From positions 1-64,000 of the forward strand of contig NZ_JADEYR010000009.1 in the NCBI RefSeq assembly GCF_015209585.1: a stretch of 64,000 nucleotides of DNA. Direction: 5' to 3'. Both the position numbers and the translations under genes were made by a program. This stretch comes from Brachybacterium epidermidis. GTDB taxonomy: Bacteria > Actinomycetota > Actinomycetes > Actinomycetales > Dermabacteraceae. The stretch's first letter is position 1; each line of letters begins with the position of its first letter. The notes beneath the pieces are model-generated. The model did no database searches. It worked only from the letters and a program-made list of their open reading frames with translations, and had not been told where the DNA came from. Of the stretch, positions 39,386-47,521 are shown piece by piece.

Positions 39386-39446
39386 TTGCGTGTCGCGCCG
39401 ATACCGGTCTACAGTCGCACACAGATTCGATCGAACAGGAGTTCGG
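39386..39446 (+). promoter_or_regulatory. Promoter and downstream LexA operator of the LysM gene
   Basis: TTGCGT (39386-39391) and TACAGT (39410-39415) are spaced by 18 bases. A second SOS box, TCGAAC-AGGA-GTTCGG at 39431-39446, lies downstream of the -10 and two bases before the ATG. Its centre contains AGGAG, the Shine-Dalgarno of the gene, so LexA operator and ribosome-binding site share bases. Confidence 0.75.
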
Positions 39447-39448
39447 AG

Positions 39449-39844
39449 ATGCCCACCGATACCACCACGGTCCTGCCCTTCCCCCGCCGTGACAGCCGTG
39501 CGCAGCGCCCCGCTGATCGCTCGGGTGTTCGACTCGAGCTCACTTCGCGCGGCCGCGCACTGGTCACCGCCATCGCCTTCGTGCTCGGCCTTGTCGTCGC
39601 GGCCCTCGCGCTGCTGGTCTTCGACGTTCCCGCAGCGCTGGCGGGCGCGGGTCAGGAGCAGCACATCACAGTCACCGTCGAGGCCGGTGACACCCTGTGG
39701 GACCTCGCCGAGCAGCATGCTCCCGAAGGCGTGGGCCAGCAGGAGTACATCGCGCAGGTGCGCGCCATGAACCATCTGCCCACCGGTCGGGTCACTGCCG
39801 GTCAGCAGCTGGATCTGCCCGTCGGGGAGGGCGTGGAGCGCTGA
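39449..39844 (+). CDS. LysM-domain SOS cell-division suppressor (DivS/ChiZ/YneA-like)
   Basis: A 131-residue single-pass membrane protein: a positively charged N-terminus, one transmembrane helix at about residues 36-60, then a LysM peptidoglycan-binding domain (HITVTVEAGDTLWDLAEQHAP...VRAMNHLPTGRVTAGQQLDLP). Divergent orientation to lexA, SOS boxes in its promoter and placement before nrdR match C. glutamicum DivS and M. tuberculosis Rv2719c (ChiZ), which block division after DNA damage. The function here is inferred from that context. ATG 39449 uses the AGGAG within the operator. Confidence 0.8.
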   Translation: MPTDTTTVLPFPRRDSRAQRPADRSGVRLELTSRGRALVTAIAFVLGLVVAALALLVFDVPAALAGAGQEQHITVTVEAGDTLWDLAEQHAPEGVGQQEYIAQVRAMNHLPTGRVTAGQQLDLPVGEGVER

Positions 39845-39884
39845 TCCGGGCCCGGCGGCGGGCTGCTCCCGGTAGTCTTGACGG

Positions 39885-40388
39885 GTGCACTGCCCGTTCT
39901 GCCGCCACCCCGACTCCCGGGTCGTGGACTCCCGCACGTCCGATGACGGGGCCACCATCCGCCGCCGCCGGCAGTGCCCCGAGTGCGGTCGGCGCTTCTC
40001 CACCGCCGAGACGGCGTCCCTGTCGGTCCTCAAGCGCTCCGGTGTGAGCGAGCCGTTCAGCCGCGCGAAGGTGATCTCGGGGGTGCGCAAGGCGTGCCAG
40101 GGCCGGCCCGTCAGCGATGATCAGCTGGCCATGCTCGCGCAGCGCGTCGAGGAGGACATCCGCTCCAGCGGCCAGGCCGAGATCGATGCGCATGACGTGG
40201 GCCTGGCGATCCTCCAGCCCCTGCAGGAGCTGGATCTGGTGGCCTACATGCGCTTCGCGAGCGTCTACCAGTCCTTCGACTCGCTGTCCGATTTCGAGGC
40301 TGCGATCACCCGTCTGCGCGAGGAGTCCGGCGGGCCCCACGAGGCCGCTCAGGACGGCTCCCACGGCCCGGTTCGCACCGAGTTGTGA
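39885..40388 (+). CDS. nrdR: Transcriptional repressor NrdR
   Basis: Represses ribonucleotide reductase genes in response to dATP/ATP. The zinc ribbon has two CxxC pairs ([17 protein letters not shown] and [15 protein letters not shown]), followed by the ATP-cone domain ([24 protein letters not shown]...). The product has 167 residues. GTG 39885 is preceded by TAGTCT at 39873-39878 with six bases between, indicating a leaderless transcript. Its ribonucleotide reductase targets are not in this window. Confidence 0.95.
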   Translation: MHCPFCRHPDSRVVDSRTSDDGATIRRRRQCPECGRRFSTAETASLSVLKRSGVSEPFSRAKVISGVRKACQGRPVSDDQLAMLAQRVEEDIRSSGQAEIDAHDVGLAILQPLQELDLVAYMRFASVYQSFDSLSDFEAAITRLREESGGPHEAAQDGSHGPVRTEL

Positions 40389-40452
40389 ATTGGTGCGAAG
40401 CACCCCTCATGTGTGCGTAAGATACTGCTCGTGCGCTCGCGCAGCGCACCCA

Positions 40453-40490
40453 GATCAGCGGTCGTGGAGGGGAAGCCACGGCCGCTGATC
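40453..40490. terminator. Strong hairpin between convergent nrdR and the HelD-like gene
   Basis: GATCAGCGGTCGTGG at 40453-40467 pairs with CCACGGCCGCTGATC at 40476-40490 (15 bp, one G-U pair), with an 8-nt loop AGGGGAAG and GCTTGT afterwards. It can end nrdR transcription, and in reverse helD transcription. A smaller hairpin (GTGCGC/GCGCAC, 40431-40449) precedes it. Confidence 0.75.
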
Positions 40491-40585
40491 GCTTGTCCGC
40501 GCCCCTGCCTCCGCCGAGGCCTGTCCTGCCTCCGCCGGGGCTCGTTCCGTTGAGCTCCGGGGCTGACCCCGGCGCACACCGGTGC

Positions 40586-42829
40586 TCAGTCCCCGGACAT
40601 CCCGTCGGGCAGAGGTCGGGCGTGCACCACACCCAGATGCTGGGTGGGGCGGGTCATCGCGACGTACAGGTCCCCGGCACCATGCCCCTCCACCAGTTCG
40701 GCAGGTTCGACCACCACCACGGCGTCGAACTCCAGGCCCTTGGCGTCCTGTGCCGTCATCACCGCGATCTCGTCGTCCACGCCCGAGGAGCCGGATCCCA
40801 CCGGGGGCAGGCCCCCGATGCTGCGCAGCTGCTCGAGCACCGCGGTGAGCCGGTGCTCTGAGGAGATCACCGCGATCCGGCCGATGCTCGAGGCGTGCAG
40901 CTCGCGCACCTCGTGCGCGGCGGCCTCCGCCAGGTGGGCGTCGTCGGTGTGCTCGATCCGGGGATCGCGGTCCCCCTCCCGTACGGAGCTGACCTCCGTG
41001 ATCGGAAGGTCGTATGACTGGGCCACTTCTGCGGCCCTGTCCATGATCCGCCGGGGAGTGCGGTAGTTGACGGTGAGGTGCTCCACCTGCAGTCGGTCCT
41101 GCACGTACGGCGCCAGGGCGGCCTCCCAGGAGCCGGGGCCAGCGGCCGAGGAGGTCTGGGCGACGTCGCCCACCACGGTGAACGACTTGGTGGGGCAGCG
41201 CCGCATCAGGGCGCGCCAGCTCATGGCCGAATGCTCCTGCGCCTCGTCCACCACGACATGGCCGTACGTCCACGCACGCTCGCCGGCAGCCCGTTCGGCG
41301 AGGGTGCGGCCGTCGCGGATCCGACCGACGTGCTCGGCGAGGTCCTCGGCCCGGATGATCCCGGAGGTGTCGATGTTCTCCAGCACGGCGCGCGCATAGG
41401 AGACGTCGGCCTCCTTCTTCTGTGCCTGCTCCTTGGCGCGCGCCTCCTCCGGCGCGGAGTCGTCGCCCAGGATCTCCGCCACCTCGTCCAGCAGAGGGAT
41501 GTCCTCCACTGTCCAGGGGGAGTCCTTGGGCCGCACCAGGACGTCGACGTGAGGAGCGAGGGAACGGGGAGCCGCTGCCCGCAGGCGCTCCGGCCGTGAC
41601 AGCAGGATGCGCAGGAAGCCCTGGGGGGTGTACGGGAGCCAGGCCAGATTGAGCTCGCGGCGCACATCGGGGTGGTGCAGCAGGTCCGAGAGCAGCTCCG
41701 GGCGGTCCTCCGGGACCACGGTGCGCCCGGCGGCCCGCAGGGCGTTCTCGTACCGGTCGGCCAGGCGGCTTGCGGCGGCTCGGACGAACACGGCGCGGGC
41801 GGCGTTGTGCGGCTTGTGGGAGGCTCGCGCCTCACGCCGGGCGGAGCGCACGTCCTCGCGCGTGAGCGTGATGCCGGTGCCGTCGATGCGCAGGGGGACG
41901 TCGCGCTCCGGCACCAGCTGGCGCTGCTTGACGGCGCGCGAGAGCAGCTCCGCCATCGCGGCGTCGCCCTTGATGCGCGCCACTTCGTCGCTGTCGTGCA
42001 GTGCGGTCTGCACACCGGGGAAGAGCTCGCCGGGAGTCAGCATCACCACGCCGGACTCGCCGAGGCTGGGCAGGACCCGTTCGATGTACCGCAGGAAGCC
42101 CTGGGTGGGGGCCATGATCAGCACGCCCGTGTGCTCCAGCCGCCGGCGGTGCGTGTAGAGCAGGTAGGCGGCCCGGTGGAGCGCGACGGCGGTCTTGCCC
42201 GTGCCTGGACCGCCCTGGACCACCAGCACGCCCCGGTTCCCGGAGCGGATGATGCGGTCCTGCTCGCCCTGGATGGTCGCGACGATGTCGCCCATGCGGC
42301 CGGTGCGCTGGCCGGACACGGCCGCCAGCAGGGCCCCCTCGCCCTGCAGCACGATGTCGTCGCTCTCCTCCAGCACGGACGGATCGAGCACGTCGTCCTC
42401 GAGGCCGATCACGCTGCGGCCTCGGCTGATCAGGTGGCGCCGCAACCGCACCCCGAGTCGTTCGTTGCTGGTGGCCTGGTAGAAGGCGGCGGCAGCGGGG
42501 GCGCGCCAGTCCACCAGCAGCTGTTCGCGCTCGGGGGTGAACAGGCCGATGCGACCGATGTAGCGCCGGGCGGCCTCGTCGGTGTCCAGCCGCCCGAACA
42601 CGACGTTCTGGCTGACGGAGCGCAGCAGGGCCAGACGGTCCTCGTACAGGGCAGCGAACGCGTCCCGCTCCGAGCGGTTCTGGTGGGTGGAGGCGTGCTG
42701 CGAGGCCTGCACCTTCTCGAGGTTGTCCTGCACCTGGCCGATCTGCTCGTCCAGCCTGTCGTAGAGCTGGTCCGCGTAGTCCTGCTCGCGTGCGATCTCC
42801 CGGGCGATCTGCCCCTCAGCGTCGTCCAC
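40586..42829 (-). CDS. helD: HelD-like superfamily 1 helicase (RNA polymerase-recycling type)
   Basis: A 747-residue UvrD/Rep-type ATPase. Near the N-terminus is a long charged helical segment (IAREQDYADQLYDRLDEQIGQVQDNLEKV), which in HelD proteins enters the RNA polymerase channel. Walker A is VQGGPGTGKTAVALHRAAYLLY, motif II VVVDEAQEHSAMSWR, motif III VVGDVAQTSSAAGPGSW and motif IV-VI sequences end in LYVAMTRPTQHL. HelD proteins release stalled RNA polymerase; an actinobacterial subgroup (HelR) protects from rifampicin. I chose the GTG at 42827-42829, which has AGGGGG upstream; a longer frame to 42940 would overlap the promoter shared with the PAC2 gene. Confidence 0.85.
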   Translation of the reverse strand: MDDAEGQIAREIAREQDYADQLYDRLDEQIGQVQDNLEKVQASQHASTHQNRSERDAFAALYEDRLALLRSVSQNVVFGRLDTDEAARRYIGRIGLFTPEREQLLVDWRAPAAAAFYQATSNERLGVRLRRHLISRGRSVIGLEDDVLDPSVLEESDDIVLQGEGALLAAVSGQRTGRMGDIVATIQGEQDRIIRSGNRGVLVVQGGPGTGKTAVALHRAAYLLYTHRRRLEHTGVLIMAPTQGFLRYIERVLPSLGESGVVMLTPGELFPGVQTALHDSDEVARIKGDAAMAELLSRAVKQRQLVPERDVPLRIDGTGITLTREDVRSARREARASHKPHNAARAVFVRAAASRLADRYENALRAAGRTVVPEDRPELLSDLLHHPDVRRELNLAWLPYTPQGFLRILLSRPERLRAAAPRSLAPHVDVLVRPKDSPWTVEDIPLLDEVAEILGDDSAPEEARAKEQAQKKEADVSYARAVLENIDTSGIIRAEDLAEHVGRIRDGRTLAERAAGERAWTYGHVVVDEAQEHSAMSWRALMRRCPTKSFTVVGDVAQTSSAAGPGSWEAALAPYVQDRLQVEHLTVNYRTPRRIMDRAAEVAQSYDLPITEVSSVREGDRDPRIEHTDDAHLAEAAAHEVRELHASSIGRIAVISSEHRLTAVLEQLRSIGGLPPVGSGSSGVDDEIAVMTAQDAKGLEFDAVVVVEPAELVEGHGAGDLYVAMTRPTQHLGVVHARPLPDGMSGD

Positions 42830-42905
42830 GTACCCGGTCCCCCTGGGGTTGCCTCGTCTTGCGTGCCCGTACCGCTCGGACACCCGGTCGGAGGAGCACG
42901 GTGAT

Positions 42906-42916
42906 CCATTATGGTG
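42906..42916. promoter_or_regulatory. Overlapping divergent -10 elements for the HelD-like and PAC2 genes
   Basis: CCATTATGG is almost palindromic. On the minus strand it supplies CATAAT (42908-42913), about 80 bases before the HelD-like start. On the plus strand it supplies TATGGT (42910-42915), about 55 bases before the PAC2 start. The two promoters would compete for polymerase. No matching -35 elements were clear. Confidence 0.4.
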
Positions 42917-42970
42917 GACGGGCCCGGCTGTGTGTGGCACCCGGGGCGTTCACGGGCTGAGGAGGTGCCG

Positions 42971-44002
42971 ATGCGAGACCCGCGCGACCTGTACAGCTTC
43001 GAGTCCATGGATGTGCTGGCGGCCGTTCCACGTGAGGGCCTGATGCTGGTGCACGCCCTGCCCGGACTGGTCGATGCCGGCAACTCCTGCCGCATCGCTG
43101 CCACGTACCTCCGCGATCAGCTGCGGCACATGAAGCTGGTCTCCTTCGACATCGACGAGCTGCTCGACTACCGCGGCTCTCGCCCCCAGGCGGTGTTCGA
43201 CGGGCTCTCCTACACCTCGGTGGACATCCCCTCCCTCTCGCTGACGCTGATGTACGACGAGGCGGACCGTCCCTTCCTGTTCCTGGACGGCCCGGAGCCG
43301 GATCTGCAGTGGAAGCGCTTCGGCCAAGCCGTGATCGACCTGGTGGAGTACTTCGAGGTGGAACGGGTGGTGGGGATGCAGGCCGTGCCGATGGCGGTGC
43401 CGCACACCCGCCCCATCGGGCTGTTCGCCCACGCCAACGATCCATCGCTGCTCGCGGGCGAGGGCAGGGAGGACGGGGTGGGAGCCCCGGACCGGTCGGT
43501 CGGGCAGGGGGAGGCCCCGGCCGGGTCCAGCTCCCCCCCTGCCGGAGGCGGGCCCGACCAGCCGTCCGAGGGCGCGGAGATCGTGGTCCCCGCCTCCTTC
43601 GGTGCCCTGCTGGAGTTCGAGCTCGGACGCAGCGGTCACCCCGCGATGGGGTACGCGGCGCAGATCCCTCACTACCTGACCCGCACGGACTTCCCCGCCG
43701 GCGCGCTCGCGCTGCTGCGCAGGATCAGCGACGCCACCGGCCTGGAGCTGCCCCTGGTGGACCTGGGTGATCTGACCGATGCCGCCACCGGCGCTCTGCA
43801 GGCCACGCTGGCTCAGAACGCCGAGGTGAGGCAGATCGTCACCGCCCTCGAGGAGCAGTACGACACCATGCGGGAGGACCAGGACGGCTCGCCGATGGCC
43901 ACCACCATGGACCTGCCCACGGCCGACGAGATCGGCGATCACTTCGAGCGCTTCCTGGCGGACCAGGACGTCGAAGGGCCGGACGACCCGCGTCGGCTCT
44001 GA
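42971..44002 (+). CDS. PAC2 family protein (proteasome-assembly-chaperone-like)
   Basis: A 343-residue protein of the PAC2 (PF09754) family found across actinobacteria. Domain signals: MLVHALPGLVDAGNSCRIAATYLRDQL at the start, a VVSFDIDELLDYRGSRP-like segment (KLVSFDIDELLDYRGSRP), DGPEPDLQWKRFGQAVIDLVEYF, and VVGMQAVPMAVPHTRP. A disordered Gly/Pro/Ser-rich insert of about 45 residues (around 165-210) splits the domain, after which GYAAQIPHYLTRTDFPAGALALLRRI continues it. ATG 42971 follows GGAGG. The biochemical role in bacteria is unsettled. Confidence 0.82.
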   Translation: MRDPRDLYSFESMDVLAAVPREGLMLVHALPGLVDAGNSCRIAATYLRDQLRHMKLVSFDIDELLDYRGSRPQAVFDGLSYTSVDIPSLSLTLMYDEADRPFLFLDGPEPDLQWKRFGQAVIDLVEYFEVERVVGMQAVPMAVPHTRPIGLFAHANDPSLLAGEGREDGVGAPDRSVGQGEAPAGSSSPPAGGGPDQPSEGAEIVVPASFGALLEFELGRSGHPAMGYAAQIPHYLTRTDFPAGALALLRRISDATGLELPLVDLGDLTDAATGALQATLAQNAEVRQIVTALEEQYDTMREDQDGSPMATTMDLPTADEIGDHFERFLADQDVEGPDDPRRL

Positions 44003-44125
44003 GTCCCGCCCCGCCCCCGGGCCCATGGTCCTTAGGGAGCTCGTGACTGCCTCGGGCAGCACTGTTCGTTACCCCTTCGTGATCCGCGGTTCGATCCCCC
44101 TCTGTGAACCGGGCCACGGCCGTGA

Positions 44126-44292
44126 CACAATGGCGGTGTTGCGGGGATGCAGTTCCAGCAGGACAGTCCGTCATGGGGCCTCGGCCCCGAACGGCGCACC
44201 TGATGCCACCCGCCATCCGGCGGCGAACGGCTTCTCGCGGCACCACGGTCGCATCGGCGACCGATGATGGACGACACAGGAAGTAGACAGGT
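44126..44292 (+). promoter_or_regulatory. Probable promoter and long 5' leader of the cold-shock gene
   Basis: The 290-bp PAC2-csp gap contains no gene. CACAAT at 44126-44131, with TGTGAA 17 bases upstream, is the best promoter candidate. It would give a leader of about 155 bases, a length typical of cspA-type mRNAs that regulate translation by RNA structure. A CGGTTC/GAACCG inverted repeat near 44089-44113 lies before it and may end the PAC2 transcript. Confidence 0.4.
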
Positions 44293-44496
44293 ATGGCACA
44301 GGGCTCGGTCAAGTGGTTCAACTCCGAGAAGGGCTACGGCTTCATCGAGATCGACGGAGGCGGCGCTGACGTCTTCGTCCACCACAGCAAGATCGACATG
44401 GACGGCTACCGCTCCCTCGATGAGGGGCAGCGCGTCGAGTTCGAGGTCTCCCAGGGCGACAAGGGCCCGCAGGCAGAGCAGGTCCGTCCTCTCTGA
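44293..44496 (+). CDS. Cold-shock domain protein (CspA family)
   Basis: A 67-residue OB-fold RNA chaperone. The RNA-binding motifs RNP1 (KGYGFIEI) and RNP2 (DVFVHHS) are intact, with the family start [11 protein letters not shown]. It binds single-stranded nucleic acid and melts mRNA structure. ATG 44293 has only a weak Shine-Dalgarno (ACAGG). A strong hairpin follows the stop. Confidence 0.95.
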   Translation: MAQGSVKWFNSEKGYGFIEIDGGGADVFVHHSKIDMDGYRSLDEGQRVEFEVSQGDKGPQAEQVRPL

Positions 44497-44520
44497 CCGG
44501 ACCTGGAACCGGATCTTCAA

Positions 44521-44558
44521 GCGGACCGGGCAGAAGCGATCGCTCCTGCCCGGTCCGC
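44521..44558. terminator. Bidirectional terminator between the csp and spermidine-synthase-like genes
   Basis: Perfect 13-bp arms (GCGGACCGGGCAG and its complement at 44546-44558) enclose a 12-nt loop. The hairpin starts 24 bases after the csp stop and ends 2 bases before the stop of the minus-strand gene, so it serves both convergent transcripts. Confidence 0.78.
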
Positions 44559-44560
44559 CG

Positions 44561-45403
44561 TCATGTAGGACTGTGCCGCACTCGCCCGGCCCGGCGCAGC
44601 GCCTCGACCTGCTGCGGTCGGGCCAGGCGCACGGAGACGGGGTCGGAGCGCAGCGCCCGATCGATGCCCTCGGGCAGGGGGCGCGAGGAGGCCACCAGCA
44701 CGCAGTTGCCCCTGCGCTTGCCGGACAGGTGTGCGGGCTCGGCGATCGCTGATACGTGCTCGAACACGGTGGACAGCGTCGCCACCTCGTCGGCCATCAG
44801 CCCGGAACCCGGGGGAGCGGCACAGTTGGCGAGGTAGATGCCGCCGTCCTTCAGCACCCGCGCCGCGTGCGTGCAGGCGTCGGCGGTGAGCAGTGAGTCG
44901 GGGGTGGTGCTGCCGGCGAACACGTCACGCACCAGGACGTCGAACCGGTCCTCCCGCCACGCCGTGAGCGCGCTGAGCGCGTCGTCGATGCGGATCCTCA
45001 GCTGGGGTGAGCGGGGGAGGTCGAACCATTCCCGCGCCCGCTCGGCCAGCTGACCGTCGATCTCCACCACGATGTGCCGGCTGCCGGGATGCGCGGCTGC
45101 GACAGCGCGGGGGAGCGCGCAGCCGGCCCCGCCCAGGTGCGCGAGCTGCGGTGCCGTCCCGGAGATCTGCTGCAGGTGCAGGTCGATCACCAGCTGCATC
45201 CAGCGCATGTACTCGAAGACCAGGTGCCTGGGATCGGGATGCAGGTGTGAGGAGGGGACCCCGTTGACCTCGAGGAGCAGGGATCCGTCCTGCTCCTGGG
45301 TGAGTCGCGCGGCCCCGGTGGAGATGGGCAGGGCCACGCCCAGCTGCGGCAGGTGCCCGAAGACGGAGCTGGAGCTGCTGTGGGTGCGTTCACGGCGGGC
45401 CAT
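44561..45403 (-). CDS. Spermidine/spermine synthase-like methyltransferase-fold protein
   Basis: A 280-residue class I SAM-fold protein resembling the stand-alone spermidine-synthase-like proteins of actinobacteria. The glycine loop is HLGGAGCALPRAVAAAHP, followed by the acidic position in VVEIDGQLAERAREWF, then DDALSALTAWREDRFDVLVRDVFAGSTTP at the active-site position. The polyamine-site Asp pattern is not clearly conserved, so true aminopropyltransferase activity is uncertain. ATG is at 45401-45403 and TAGAGT (45410-45415) six bases before it suggests a leaderless transcript; a 17-bp tandem repeat starts in that hexamer. Confidence 0.72.
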   Translation of the reverse strand: MARRERTHSSSSSVFGHLPQLGVALPISTGAARLTQEQDGSLLLEVNGVPSSHLHPDPRHLVFEYMRWMQLVIDLHLQQISGTAPQLAHLGGAGCALPRAVAAAHPGSRHIVVEIDGQLAERAREWFDLPRSPQLRIRIDDALSALTAWREDRFDVLVRDVFAGSTTPDSLLTADACTHAARVLKDGGIYLANCAAPPGSGLMADEVATLSTVFEHVSAIAEPAHLSGKRRGNCVLVASSRPLPEGIDRALRSDPVSVRLARPQQVEALRRAGRVRHSPT

Positions 45404-45414
45404 CGCTCCACTCT

Positions 45415-45549
45415 AGGTCCCTCCCCACTGCAGGTCCCTCCCCACTGCAGGTCCCTCCCCACTGCAGGTCCCTCCCCACTGCAGGTCCCTCCCACTGCAG
45501 GTTCCTCCCCACTGCAGGTTCCTCCCCACTGCAGGTTCCTCCCCACTGC
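45415..45549. repeat. 17-bp tandem repeat (minisatellite), about eight copies
   Basis: Unit AGGTCCCTCCCCACTGC is repeated head to tail. Copies 1-4 (45415-45482) are identical. Copy 5 (45483-45498) has lost one C. Copies 6-8 (45499-45549) share a C-to-T change at position 5 of the unit. A degenerate ninth copy begins at 45550. Each junction makes a CTGCAG palindrome. The array starts inside the putative -10 of the minus-strand gene and occupies its -35 region. Confidence 0.95.
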
Positions 45550-45659
45550 AGGTCCATCCACTCCCGATCAGGTGGGGCTTCGTTCGTCGGTGCCCGTTCC
45601 TACGGTGGGTTCACCCGGTGAGGAGAAGCACGGAGAGCAACGAACAGGAAGGAGCCGCC

Positions 45660-46103
45660 ATGACCGCCCCCACGATCACCCCCGCCCGCATCCGTCTGGC
45701 CCGTCTCGATGAGGACCTCGCGGGGCTGGGTCGTGCCCGCTGGCTGCTCGCCGAGGGGGAGCGGCTCGCTGCTGAGCACCCGCGGGAGGCATTCGAGCTC
45801 GTGCACCGGGCAGCGCTGCGAGGCGCCGGGGTGCTGGTGCAGCGGGCCAACCGCGATCGCCGCCGGCGGCTCCCGCTGAACGTCTGGACGGCACTGGAGC
45901 GGCTGGGAGGGGACGCCGCGTCGCGCTCCGAGCAGATGGCCCCGATGGTGGCCGAGCGCGCGCGTCTGGAGCGCAGCCTCGACGCGCTCCCGGATCCGGT
46001 GCTGCTGCGTCGCCACATCGAGCTCACCGCCCTGCACCTGTCCGCGGTATCGGAGGCCCTGCTGGAGGGCATGCCGCAGCAGGTGGTGGCCCTGGCCGGA
46101 TAG
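45660..46103 (+). CDS. SAV_6107-type HEPN domain protein
   Basis: A 147-residue all-helical, Arg-rich protein. The middle (EAFELVHRAALRGAGVLVQRANRDRRRRLPLNVWTALERLGG) matches the actinobacterial SAV_6107 HEPN family in my recollection, which is usually encoded beside dinB, as here. HEPN domains bind nucleotides or act as RNases in toxin systems; I cannot place an unambiguous Rx4-6H catalytic motif, so activity is not claimed. ATG 45660 follows GGAAGGAG. TACGGT near 45600 is a possible -10. Confidence 0.6.
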   Translation: MTAPTITPARIRLARLDEDLAGLGRARWLLAEGERLAAEHPREAFELVHRAALRGAGVLVQRANRDRRRRLPLNVWTALERLGGDAASRSEQMAPMVAERARLERSLDALPDPVLLRRHIELTALHLSAVSEALLEGMPQQVVALAG

Positions 46104-46167
46104 TGCGGCCGGTACAGTCGAGCTCATCTGCCCCCTGATCCCCACCTGCTCTGCCGAGGAGGTCTCG

Positions 46168-47433
46168 ATGACCATGCAGGTCCCGGGTGCCGCGCCGGAT
46201 CCGGAGATCCCCGGCATCCTGCACCTGGACATGGACGCCTTCTTCGCCTCGGTGGAGATCCGGGACGATCCTTCCCTGCGGGGACTCCCGGTGGTGGTGG
46301 GCGGGGCCGGAGCTCGCGGTGTGGTGGCCGCTGCCAGCTACCCGGCGCGGGCACGGGGGATCCGTTCGGCCATGCCCATGGCCACCGCCCGTCGCCTCGC
46401 CCCGGATCTGGTGATCGTCCCCGGGCGCATCCATCGCTACCGCGAGGTCTCCCGCCAGGTGATGGACCTGCTGCGGGACGTGGTGGCCGATGTCGAGCAG
46501 ATCAGCGTGGACGAGGCGTTCCTGGACGCCCGCCCGGCCAGGCGGCTGTTCGGGCCTCCCGAGGAGATCGCAGGCCTGCTGCGCAGGCGGATCCGAGAGG
46601 AGCTGGGGCTGCCCAGCTCGGTGGGCGGCTCCGTGTCCCGGGCAGTGGCGAAGATCGCCTCCGCCCGCGCCAAGCCCGACGGCATGCTCATCGTCCCCGC
46701 GGAGAGCACCGCGGCATTCCTGGCGCCGCTGCCGGTATCGGTGATCTCGGGCATCGGGCCCACGGCCGTGAAGGCGCTGGAGCGCATCGGCGTGCACACC
46801 GTCGGCGACGTGCGCGACGTCCCTGTCTCGACCCTCGCCCGCGCCATCGGCCCCCAGGCGCTCCAGGTGATGCGGGTGGCCGATGGCAGTGACCGCACCG
46901 GCCTGGGACATCGGGTGCGCGACAAGTCCCTGGGCACCGAGCGCACCTGGGACGAGGACCTCACCGATCCGCACGAGGTGCGCCGCCGCATCACGGTGAT
47001 GGCCGACGACGTGGCCCGGCAACTGCGCCGCTCCGGGTTCGTGGCCCGCACCGTGGTCCTCAAGCTGCGCTCGCCCGACGGCGCCACCATCACCCGCTCG
47101 GCCACGATGGACCAGCCCACCTCCAGCGGCGAGCGCCTGCGCGAGCACGTGGTGGCACTGTGGGAACGGGAGAGCACGCGCATGCCGCGGGTGCGACTGG
47201 CCGGGGTGCGGGCCACGCAGCTGGCATCAGCCGGGCCGGGCGGGGAGCCCCGGGAGCTGACCGGGCGTTCGGCCGGCTGGCAGGACCTCGAGGCCGCCAT
47301 GGATCGCGCCCGTGACCGGTTCGGCGCCTCCAGCCTGGCTCGCGGCTCCACGTTGCGCCCGGAGGGGGCGGGTCCGGCGGTGCGGTCCGGCCCCGGGGAT
47401 CGTGAGGTTCCCATTCCCAGGGGCGACGCCTAA
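46168..47433 (+). CDS. dinB: DNA polymerase IV (DinB, Y family)
   Basis: Error-prone translesion polymerase, 421 residues. Palm-domain motifs are HLDMDAFFASVE (first metal Asp, near residue 20) and SVDEAFLD (catalytic Asp-Glu pair, near 112). The thumb has the HhH-like segment VISGIGPTAVKALERIGVHTVGDVRDV and the little finger follows (SLGTERTWDEDL). ATG 46168 has GAGGAGG upstream. TACAGT at 46113-46118 is a likely -10. No LexA box was seen. No beta-clamp-binding motif is obvious at the Pro/Arg-rich C-terminus. Confidence 0.94.
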   Translation: MTMQVPGAAPDPEIPGILHLDMDAFFASVEIRDDPSLRGLPVVVGGAGARGVVAAASYPARARGIRSAMPMATARRLAPDLVIVPGRIHRYREVSRQVMDLLRDVVADVEQISVDEAFLDARPARRLFGPPEEIAGLLRRRIREELGLPSSVGGSVSRAVAKIASARAKPDGMLIVPAESTAAFLAPLPVSVISGIGPTAVKALERIGVHTVGDVRDVPVSTLARAIGPQALQVMRVADGSDRTGLGHRVRDKSLGTERTWDEDLTDPHEVRRRITVMADDVARQLRRSGFVARTVVLKLRSPDGATITRSATMDQPTSSGERLREHVVALWERESTRMPRVRLAGVRATQLASAGPGGEPRELTGRSAGWQDLEAAMDRARDRFGASSLARGSTLRPEGAGPAVRSGPGDREVPIPRGDA

Positions 47434-47521
47434 ACTAGGGGGACCGCCGATGACGGCCGCCGTCCGGGATCGAGCGGGGAGGCGCCCAGGAGCGCGGAGC
47501 ACGGGGACAAGGAGCGGGATC

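Noticed and set aside
44060-44113. tRNA-like T-loop sequence GGTTCGATCC near 44089
   Set aside because: The flanking five-base T stem does not pair, and no acceptor, D or anticodon arm can be built around it. It is better explained as part of a small CGGTTC/GAACCG inverted repeat.
45415-45560. Repeat array considered as a CRISPR
   Set aside because: Units are 17 bp, directly adjacent and without spacers, and there are no cas genes. It is a tandem minisatellite.
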